Shown piece by piece: positions 55,931 through 64,000 of a stretch of 64,000 bases of DNA. The translations under genes and the position numbers were made by a program. Below the pieces are notes generated by a model. The model searched no databases, was not told where the DNA came from, and saw nothing but the letters and a program-made list of their open reading frames with translations. Position 1 is the stretch's first letter. Every line of letters starts with the position of its first letter. Origin of the DNA: Scolanthus callimorphus (lineage: Eukaryota; Cnidaria; Anthozoa; Actiniaria; Edwardsiidae); the NCBI GenBank assembly GCA_033964015.1, contig CM066912.1:11939399-12003398 (forward strand), given 5' to 3'.

Positions 55931-56609
55931 TTTTAAGAAACAGGTGAGCTAACAAGCGTTTTGCCCAATTGGTTTCATGAGGTTTTGAAAAAGCCTCAAC
56001 AAGCATACAAATTAACAAATGAACTTATCCTGTGCTTTTCATTATGTTTTCAAAGCTTATATGCAGCCTTTAAATGGAAAATGCTCATTAGCCCACTTGA
56101 TTTCTCTAAATTCAGCCTTATTCATAGTTCCGACCTGTCATTCAAAGTCATAGTTACTGTTGTTATGTCCCACAAACAAACCAGGGTTTTCCTTAAAAAA
56201 AAGTCCAAAAATATTCCGATCCCGTTTAGGATTACCAGATATCCTTATCTTCAGATGATCTCAGTTTATACTGTCATAAAAGGCAAAAAAGTGCTGCACA
56301 TCGGACTGATTTCGGAAGTCCTGAAATACTGTTTGTGGGACAAGATCAGTTCCCGAGGGAAAATCTTTCCAGCTCTGATTGGTATCTCCAGATAGCGTGA
56401 AATGGCTCCATTGTTTCATCGGAACTATGAATTGCATGTGCTCATAATCTAATTTTTGCATCTTATTGATATTCAAAGCATATTATTCTCTAGCTCTGCC
56501 AAGTAGCCTGATTCTTTGTTCCTTCTGCAAATGATGTCATAGAAATAATCGCCTATTGGTTCCTGTGATTCACACTTCCCGTGCGCTTCAGGGGAGGGGC
56601 ATGGCCTTA
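55931..56609. other. Unsupported long frame
   Basis: A 144-codon plus frame (55961-56395) is open but has no recognisable motif, signal peptide or repeat; codon use looks AT-drift-like. Confidence 0.4.
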
Positions 56610-57281
56610 CTCAGTGGCATTAAGGCATGGCTCTAAAACGAGGGCCTGCTTTTTTCTAACTTCGTTATTTTTCAACGAAAATATTTCAAACTTGGCCCAC
56701 AAACACGTTTTGGAATTCTGATTTCGAATAAGGCGTTGTTGCCATGGTAACGAGGTCACGTGACTCACCATCCGCCATTTTGGCTGAAATTTTTAGCGCC
56801 CGTGCAGGTATGTAGAGAAGATGAAAAGTAGAAATTTCTTATCAGCATAATCTTTCTATCATTAGTCTTTCTGTAAACCTAATTGGATATCGTGGATCAT
56901 GTTTTAATAAAGACATTTGTTCACAATATCATATATTTCAAAAGCACGAAAAATCTGATAATTCCTTTTTTCTTGAGAAATTCCAAGATATCCAATTAGT
57001 TTCATTTGAAGGAAGTTGTCTTGTATCTAAAAATGTTTTTACCTTTCAATGTCACCTTTTTCTGTGTATCTTCAGATGGTCTGAATAAAAAATCCAACAT
57101 GGCCGCCACCGAGTCACGTGATAACCGTTTCCATCGTAACGAAATATGTTAAAATATAGCTCTTGTTGAAATTATTGTACTGACCAATTTTGATGATGAT
57201 CCATACTATGGAACACGAGTTATAAAACATAATCCCTTTTTTAGGCAAACGGGTTTTGAGCCATGCCTTAATGCCACTGAG
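56610..57281. mobile_element. TA-flanked TIR element
   Basis: CTCAGTGGCATTAAGGCATG at the left, exact complement at the right, TA at 56608-56609 and 57282-57283. A second inner inverted pair surrounds GTCACGTGA words near 56755 and 57115. No transposase frame. Confidence 0.8.
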
Positions 57282-57491
57282 TATATTGTTATTCTTTTTT
57301 TACGTTTACCTGCTGATTGATGCTATTTGATCTGATCTACCTTCCTTGCAATTTTGGATTTGAACCACACTCACTGGAATTACAGTGAATTCTCTATGAC
57401 CAGCGTGGCTTTTCGTGTTAAGGATGTTATGTGACACAAGTTTTTTTATTCAAGACAAGAAGACCAGCATAAAATTTATGTGTCTCTTGGC

Positions 57492-57580
57492 TGAATTGAA
57501 TTGAATTGAATGCTTTATTCTATGCATTATAAGGCAACGTTTTATTTTATGCATTATAAGGCAACGTTTTATTTTAGGGA
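57492..57580. repeat. AATAAAGC(ATTCA)n tail and a 29-bp duplication
   Basis: Minus strand AGAATAAAGCATTCAATTCA is a retroelement-type tail. Next to it TATGCATTATAAGGCAACGT occurs twice in tandem. Confidence 0.65.
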
Positions 57581-57617
57581 TGGGGTGTGTCAATTTTCAT
57601 TTCGCTGGCTGTCAATC

Positions 57618-57727
57618 TGCATTTCGCTGGCTGAGGTTCGCGACGTTGTGGACAGCTGCTAAACAAAGGGAGTTTCGACCCAGCGCAGAAGTCTCTTTTC
57701 CTCGCGAACCTCAGCCAGCGAAATGCA
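57618..57727. repeat. 25-bp perfect inverted repeat
   Basis: TGCATTTCGCTGGCTGAGGT plus TCGCG at 57618-57642 and complement at 57703-57727; the spacer is 60 bp. Confidence 0.85.
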
Positions 57728-57904
57728 GAGAAAAGAAGCCTCTGCTAGCAGGGAACACACAAATGTGTTGTATCTATTGATCATATGCTTCATCATGATT
57801 AACAAATTTGTAAGAATGCAGGAATGCCAGGAATGAGGCACCATTTGAAACGCCTGCAGGCCCTGGGGTGAGCACAGGGCCTGAAATACAGTAAAATTTA
57901 CCTG

Positions 57905-57982
57905 ATCTTCCTTTCTTTTTTGGGGAGATTCCAGAGTTGGTCACTTTTAACACCCTTCCCTGGTATTTTCTGGAACCACACA
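57905..57982. mobile_element. End fragment of the TGTGTGGTTCCAGAAA family
   Basis: GGTCACTTTTAACACCCTTC then TTTTCTGGAACCACACA, matching the right side of 55742-55930. Confidence 0.6.
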
Positions 57983-58658
57983 ATATCGAAGGAAGTTTTT
58001 TTTTTTAGGCAATCTCATTCAAAGGTCGACTCTGCCTCAGTAATGAAACGAGCCTCAGGGGAATAAAACAAAGGATATAAATTATTCCTTTTTCGATGCT
58101 GATGTGAGGTATTTTGTTTTATTTTCCTGACTCTTGCACTGAAGTAGGAACTTAGTAATAAAGAATTTGGTCTATTGGTCCTGTTTTTGAGGTTTTTGGA
58201 GGGGCATGATTGTTGGCTGACGCTCAAGCAATAAGCACTATTAAATTAGGAAAATTTTACAAGAGTTGCATGTGGCATTTCATTTAGAGGAGAATATCTC
58301 AAAAACACCTACACATCTCATCGTTTTCTTAAAGAGATTTTACATGTAAAAGAATTTTTTAAAAACAACACTTTACTAACGTCTTATGCCATTATACTTA
58401 TTTTATAAATAAAAAATAGAAAAAAAGGAAAGTGGGACAAAAAGCTTGTGTCTATGTGTATTTGAAAATGTGTTTACTTGAGATAAACAAATGTAAAATA
58501 AAATTATTTTCAACCACTATAATTTTGGTGGGGTGTTAGAGAACGTGCAAATTAGATAACTGAGTGAAAATGTGGTAAAATTGTAGGTACTACAGGGTCA
58601 CCTTTTCCAGTGATTGGCCAGATGGTCAGTGAAGTTGTGTGTATTATTGTCGCCGTGT
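57983..58658. other. Non-coding, no gene seen
   Basis: Nothing recognised. Confidence 0.6.
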
Positions 58659-58685
58659 GAGTTCCGCTTTTAGGCAGTGCCTAAA
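58659..58685 (+). repeat. Isolated copy of the terminal hairpin motif
   Basis: GAGTTCCGCT then TTTAGGC-AGT-GCCTAAA and TCTATATATTATC, the same stem variant as at 32782-32798. It lies about 140 bases before the LINE fragment. Confidence 0.6.
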
Positions 58686-58822
58686 TCTATATATTATCAA
58701 ATACACGCCATATAGTAAGAGTGAATCATAGTAGATAATGTACAGCAGACATTGACCACAACAGCACTTGTGCCAATTTGTTTTTCTTTTAGATCTACAC
58801 AGCGAATCTTAAATAAACGCAA

Positions 58823-59197
58823 TTGAAGAGTTTTCGTACTTTTGATCATGTTCTGTTACTCAGAACAATCTTGGATTATTATAGATCGAAACGTATGCCT
58901 ATGTATGCTTGTTTTATAGATTTCAAAAAAGCGTACGATAGTGTCTGGAGGCAGGGCCTTTTTTCAAACTTATCAAATCAGGATACAGTAAGAAATATTT
59001 TGTACGTCTTCTTATCGATGTATTCAGATGTTAAATGTGCTGTGCGGACTAATTCGGGTATAACGCCTTTCTTTCGGTCTGAGATAGGGGTTAAGCAAGG
59101 GTGTAAACTCAGTCCTTCACTATTTAATCTTTTCATTAATGATATCCCTGATTTTTATTTACATCGCAAGGTTGCGGGAGTGTACAACTTGGAGTGA
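58823..59197 (+). pseudogene. LINE reverse transcriptase, N-terminal frame (fingers/palm motifs A and B)
   Basis: An open frame of 124 codons. It starts within the region corresponding to the RT N-terminal motif (FRTFDHVLLLRTILDYY) and includes both motif A aspartates (FIDF.KAYD) and the QGC..SP box of motif B. It runs out where the catalytic YADD should follow; that motif is in the next frame from about 59139, so a single indel near 59140-59197 separates them. Confidence 0.8.
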
Positions 59198-59519
59198 CTC
59201 TGAACTTAGTTGTTTGCTTTATGCCGATGATCTAGTCCTTCTCTCTGACTCGGCATCTGGTTTACAGACTAATATTTCCCTGCTAGAAGATTATACTACC
59301 AAATGGAAATTGCAAATCAATCTGAAGAAACCCAAGGTTTTGGTTTTCTCTTTTGGCGCAAGTCGTCTAAGGTTTTCCTACCAGTTATCAGTGTTTTTTT
59401 TCCGTGGCGAATTGTTAGAATGTGTTGATGAATACTCGTATCTTGATTTGGTCTTGCATTTCTCTGGTAATTTTCGAGTACCTCAGGTATCCTTGTATAA
59501 TAAAGCTTTGCGAGCATAA
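59139..59519 (+). pseudogene. LINE reverse transcriptase, second frame with YADD catalytic motif
   Basis: Carries LLYADDLVLLSDSASGLQ, the catalytic Asp pair of reverse transcriptases, followed by the Lys-rich D motif and a primer-grip-like region. It ends in TAA at 59517-59519, after which further homologous sequence continues in other frames. Confidence 0.8.
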
Positions 59520-60660
59520 TATGGTCTTTGGGCATGCTTCTCCTCTAATGATAATGATCCTGTTAAAGTTCTTTTAAAACTTTTCACTTCGCTCGTGGAA
59601 CCCATATTGTTGAATGGGTGTGCAGTTTGGGGTGGTGATATTAGTGGAAATGCCAAGGATACTGATCCTTTCAGGTCTAAACTTTTTAACCACAGTTACC
59701 CTCATGGAAAAACTCCATTTAAAATTCTGTAAGCGTGTTTTGGGTGTCCACTCGAGATCATCCAATATGGCAGTTTATGGCGAACTAGGTAGAGTGCCTC
59801 TCGCCCTACAACTGGCTATTTTGACTGTTAAAAACTGGTTGCTTGTCTAAGATCTCTTTTATAGTGATACACTAGTAGGCAAAGCCGCTTTAGTTAATAT
59901 GGAAAGTAATTACAAACCGGTGATTTTTGTAAATCAAATACTGAAACTGTGTGGTTTAGGAAACATTTCTGAACTTGTTATCACAACCAAGGATATAAAC
60001 AATTTTAGCCAAAAATTGCGTAAAAAGCTTTAAGATATTTGGTCAGATTTCTGGAAGTCGAAGTTGTCAAACACCTCAACTGATAATTCTGTGGGTCAGG
60101 GAAAACTGAGAACCTATCGTCAAGTAAAATCGTCTTTTGTGTTTGAAAAGTATTTAGACGAGTTTTCAAATTTTACATAAGGAAGGTTGTTACACGCATG
60201 CGTATTTCTGCCCACAGACTCCCGATAGAAACGGGTCGTTACAATTCTATTGCGCGTGCTGATAGACTAATGCCCCCTCTGTCAATGGGGACGAACTATA
60301 CTATACTGTCAATTATAATGTCGAACCAATAAAAAGTTAAGGACTAATTTTATTGAACGCCTTTGTAAATCAAATAGCAATATCATGAAATTAGACACTA
60401 AGTCGCTATTTTTGTATTTGTTTTCAAAAAAGATCAGTCATTCATGAAACTCTCTTCTAAATTCCTTAGTGATTTAATGTGTATTGTAGAACAATTATTA
60501 TCTGAGAACACAAACACTATATAGATTTGTCTTAATAGACTTGATTTGTTTTATAATATTTCGTTTTCTATTCATATATATTTTGCAGTTGATATCTATA
60601 CCGATATACCTGTATTAGGATAAAAAGGTTAATAAATTATTATTATTAATTATTATTTAT

Positions 60661-60979
60661 TCCAGTTTACGTTCCTATACTGTGCAAATTTTTTTTTGGT
60701 GCTAGCATACATTTAAGTTGACTGTTAAAACGGCGAATACGCTGGTCCTATAATCTAGGATTCCAGATTACACGCACTGGTAGTTTTTCGAAAACAAAAA
60801 CTTTTAACATGAATATTGGGGTGCAATCATACGCGTGATTTCAAAATGGAACAAGTGCGATAGCGCGATTTCGATTTGAAATCACAATTATGATTTCAGA
60901 TCAAAATTGGACGACACGAGGTTCAATTACCACTTTTTAGTATATTCATTGTGAAATCATTTTCCTCTTGTATAATATT
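60661..60979. other. Non-coding, no gene seen
   Basis: Nothing recognised between the LINE tail and the array element. Confidence 0.6.
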
Positions 60980-62515
60980 TAATATATAGATTTAGCCACT
61001 GGCTAAAAGCGGAGCTCCCGGCTACATATTTTTCTGTGTTAATGAGGCACAAAGGATGCCACTGACATAGCTAGCCTTGCACCGTCATACTATGTGACTA
61101 AGCACTTACACCTTGCCACTTCGATAATTCTTCACCCAAGTTTGGTTGTCTGAGGTTCATCCCTTCCAAAGAAATAAACCTTTTCTCTTGTGATGACGTC
61201 ATCGATGACGTCATACCACGTGACCTTGCAGTTGCACCCCCCTTTCCACTTACACAATTTCACCCAAGTTTGGTTGTCTGAGGTTCATCCCTTCCCGAGA
61301 TATATTGTTTTTCTCTTGTGATGACGTCATCGATACCACGTGACCATGCAGTTGCACCTCCCTTTCCACTAACACAACTTCACAAAAGTTTGGTTGTCTG
61401 AGGTTCATCCCTTCCCGAGATATATTGTTTTTCTCTTGTGATGTCGTCATCGATTACGTCATACCACGTGACCAATCAGTTCCACCCCCCTTGCCACTAA
61501 CACAACTTCACCCAAGTTTGGTTGTCTGAGGTTCATCCCTCTCCGAGATATCTTATATTTCTCCTATGATGACATTATCGATGACGTCATACCACGTAAC
61601 CAATCAGTTCCACCCCCTTGCCACTAACACAACTTCACGAAAGTTTGGTTGTCTGAGGTTCATCCCTTCCCGAGATCTATTGTTTTTCTCTTGTGATGAC
61701 GTCATCGATACCACGTGACCATGCAGTTGCACCTCCCTTTCCACGAACACAACTTCACCCAAGTTTGGTTGTCTGAGGTTCATCCCTTCCCGAGATATAT
61801 TGTTTTTCTCTTGTGATGACGTCATCGATGACGTCATACCACGTGACAATGCAGTTGCACCCCCTTTCCGCTAACACAACTCCACCCAAGTTTGGTTGTC
61901 TGAGGTCCATCCCTTCCCGAGATATCTTATATTTCTCCTATGATGACGTTATCGATGACGTCATACCACGTGACCAATCAGTTCCACCCCCCTTGCCACT
62001 AACACAACTTCAACCAAGTTTGGTTGTCTGAGGTTCATCCCTTTCCGAAATATATTGTTTTTCTCTTGTGATGACGTCATCGATTACGTCATACCATGTG
62101 ACCAATCAGTTCCACCCTCCTTGCCACTTACACAACTTCACCCAAGTTTGGTTGTCTGAGGTTCATCCCTCTCCGAGATATATTGTTTTCCTCTTGTGAT
62201 GACGTCATCGATGACGTCATACCACGTGACCAATCAGTTCCACCCCCCTTGCCACTAACACAACTTCACCCAAGTTTGGTTGTCTGAGGTTCATCCCTTT
62301 CCGAGATATATTGTTTTTCTCCTGCGATGACGTCATCGATGACGTCATACCAGGTGACAATGCAGTTGCACCCCCTTTCCGCTAACACAACTTCACCCAA
62401 GTTTGGCTGTCTGAGGTTCATCCCTTCCCGAGATATATTGTTTTTCTCTTGTGATGACGTCATACCACGTGACAATGCAGTTGCACCCCCTTTCCGCTAA
62501 CACACCTTCATAGTC
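60980..62515 (-). mobile_element. Second copy of the CRE-array element, inverted, with terminal hairpin
   Basis: Read on the minus strand, the array ends in CATTAACACAGAAAAATATG, then GGGAGCTCCGCT (complement at 61008-61019) and the hairpin TTTAGCC-AGT-GGCTAAA (60991-61007), matching 17876-17935. The opposite sub-terminal repeat AGCGGAGCTC was not found near 62515-62620, so this copy is incomplete at that end or recombined. Confidence 0.55.
61100..62515 (-). repeat. Tandem array of about 11 units, 118-130 bp, CRE and E-box rich
   Basis: The block GTTTGGTTGTCTGAGG recurs at about 61141, 61269, 61388, 61516, 61642, 61760, 61889, 62019, 62147, 62275 and 62401 (one variant). Most units carry TGACGTCATCGATGACGTCA or a shortened form and an adjacent CACGTG. 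ORFs over the array are translations of the repeat. Confidence 0.9.
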
Positions 62516-64000
62516 GGGTACCTTAGCGGAATGATCGTGACACGGCGGACAAAAGTGCCAAAATTTGTATACGTGTTGGTTTGGGCTAGTTAATCAATCC
62601 TAGGATGGGTGCCCAGTTGGCACCCCCCTGCTTCACATTTTACTAGAGATCAAAATCTGAGTGAAAAATTCGTGTGATGGGTTGCCTGTGGCGGATATCA
62701 TAATTATCATATTTTTGCTTTAAAAGCCAAGACAAAGATGAATAAATACTTGTGAAGCTGTATTATGCATTCAGAAATATTTAGTCCATCGAAAGAGCAT
62801 TTCGAAAAAGCTTAAGGTTTAGTGTATTCCTCGTGCCGAGACTCCCTCGTCAATTCAGACCTTTCCAAAATGGCGGCCGCCATGAACAACTACTGAGCCT
62901 GTAAGTATTTTGGCGCAAAAGTAACCCTTTTTGAACAATTTAGTTATGTAAATACATGGAAAATAACATGGCTAATGAGTTTCTTTTTCCTTTTTCGGAT
63001 GTTTAGTTTGAAGTTTTAATTTTCAAAACGAAAATCAAACAAGAAATTGGTACGATGATTCGAATGTAAATTCACAAAACGCCAACTCATTGCAAATATG
63101 AAATAGCTATGGTCATAACGACGGATTCTTGAATTTCAACCTTGAGTTTCGGCTTTATAAAATTAAAGATCTGTAAAATAAGGTGCCCGATTAGTGGATT
63201 TCACATGACACATTGCGTTTACTCCTATACGTTTTGTTCACAGTATGTGACGGTGTATTTACTTTGCGCTTTGTTGACCACAGTCATTTGGGTCGGCTCT
63301 AAAACGCAATAAGGGAGAATGTGCCGATGTGTGTATAGTTAGTGTTCATTCTCACTTATTCTAAAACGCAACTCGATTTTTCATGTGCGTTTATTCTGGA
63401 ATGTGAACGACATGTCTTGGAGTACGAGATACGACGCGAAACCATAAAAACAACCCCGCGCTCACAGACAAGTTTGGCTGAAACATAGAGGATGGTTCCC
63501 TGCTAGCAGAGGCGCCACTTCTTGAAGTGGCCTCTGCACACAAAATGTCACAACCTCGTCCACGATCGTGGACGTCTTCGACTGGTTTGGCTGGTTTTAC
63601 AAGAATGGCGTCAGTGTTTTGCTTCGACTGCTTTCGCGAGTGATTTCTTGTTGAATGACCAACGCACAACATTTTGATCAAATTTCTGTAGAAAATAAAA
63701 CGATCTCCAGCGAATTCTCAAAAACAAACTTTAGAATGAGTATCAGAGCAGCGTTTAACAGCCTTTAAATTGAGTGAACGAGCCATTTAAAGGCAACAAA
63801 AAGTGATTTTGTGTAAGTTGTAGAGCAGATAAATTGATGTTTTCTTGCTCTCGCGCACAAACTTGATCGACCTTTTCCAAGCTCACGCCGTTTTCTCACA
63901 CATGCGCGACAGAGAAATGACATTAGTGTGCAGAGGCTACTTTTGCGTAGTTGAAAAACACAAGAAAACATTAAAAGTAAAAGAAAATGCAGGGAGATAA
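62516..64000. other. Non-coding, no gene seen
   Basis: GGGTGCC/GGCACCC inverted pair at about 62608-62627 and the AATGGCGGCCGCCAT palindrome near 62869. Short minus frames at 63391-63681 and 63765-63971 are unsupported. Confidence 0.6.
63502..63536. repeat. Hairpin GCAGAGG..CCTCTGC
   Basis: GCAGAGGCGCCACTTC and near complement, loop of two bases; overlaps the GCTAGCAGAGGC motif shared with 57738-57755. Confidence 0.75.

Larger units (their letters stand above)
58811..60660 (+). mobile_element. LINE (non-LTR retrotransposon) fragment, decayed reverse transcriptase
   Basis: Several frames together encode the middle and C-terminal part of a LINE ORF2. FIDFKKAYDSVW at about 58913-58948 is motif A, GVKQGCKLSPSLF at about 59090-59130 is motif B, and YADD at 59220-59231 with LVLLSDSASGLQ is motif C. 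WKLQINLKKPKVLVF is the following D region and YSYLDLVL the E-like box (Asp where Gly is usual). Frames change near 59190 and again after 59519, and stops interrupt later parts (EKLHLKFCKRVLGVHS at about 59703-59750, RMRISAHRLPIETGRY near 60200). The endonuclease domain is absent, so it is 5' truncated. It ends at an AATAAATTATTATTATT tail near 60631. The clade was not assigned; it is inactive. Confidence 0.85.

Noticed and set aside
55961..56395. 144-codon plus-strand ORF
   Set aside because: No motif, signal peptide or splice support; not called as a gene.

Overview
This is a mostly non-coding eukaryotic window, AT-rich and very dense in small transposons. I read it as a cnidarian, probably anthozoan (stony coral or sea anemone) genome. 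The reasons are intron-containing genes with GT..AG junctions, a single-domain class A GPCR, a FOXO-like forkhead exon pair, a Penelope-like GIY-YIG fragment, and many palindromic MITEs. No bacterial operon, tRNA, rRNA or CRISPR array was seen. Species cannot be fixed from sequence alone.

Host genes. (1) On the minus strand at 8426-11170, two exons join exactly inside a forkhead domain, at the position where FOXO genes carry their intron; the long last exon holds three tandem repeats of about 115 residues. (2) On the plus strand at 52038-54048, a two-exon rhodopsin-family GPCR of 324 aa is complete: TM1-TM6 in exon 1, TM7 in exon 2, and a decoy copy of the exon 2 start lies in the intron. (3) Two minus-strand ORFs, 28863-29099 and 43163-43459, encode small signal-peptide-bearing basic peptides that share a VLH.GRI.K core right after the predicted cleavage site; they look like paralogues of an unrecognised secreted peptide family. 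(4) Exon-like pieces without a recognised parent gene lie at 25793-25974, 42059-42233/42378-42749 and 36180-36632 (an exonuclease fragment inside a transposon).

Mobile DNA by region. 0-8 kb: foldback and TIR elements plus local direct duplications. 9.9-15.2 kb: intron insertions, MULE-like MITEs with 9-bp target duplications, and PIF/Harbinger-like MITEs with TTA duplications. 17.2-18.6 kb: a candidate Helentron-type non-autonomous element (sub-terminal inverted repeat, array of CRE palindromes, terminal hairpin) followed by a Penelope-like 3' end. 20.2-21.2 kb: a 96-bp satellite of 11 units. 21.5-27.6 kb: a palindrome-fronted TIR element, two minisatellites and one more PIF-like MITE. 30-32 kb: foldback, pogo/Tigger-like MITE and a nested MITE. 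35.1-38.0 kb: a small MITE carrying two nested insertions, one of them a 2.3-kb TTAA-flanked foldback with 840-bp arms. 44.7-45.7 kb: a repeat unit expanded by an AT microsatellite. 46.5-47.3 kb: two related MITEs. 50.4-51.3 kb: a MITE nested in another TIR element. 56.6-57.3 kb: a TA-flanked TIR element. 58.8-60.7 kb: a decayed LINE reverse transcriptase. 61.0-62.5 kb: a second, inverted copy of the CRE-palindrome array element.

The genes do not form an operon or an evident pathway; what unites the window is repeated reshaping of introns and intergenic DNA by small DNA transposons.
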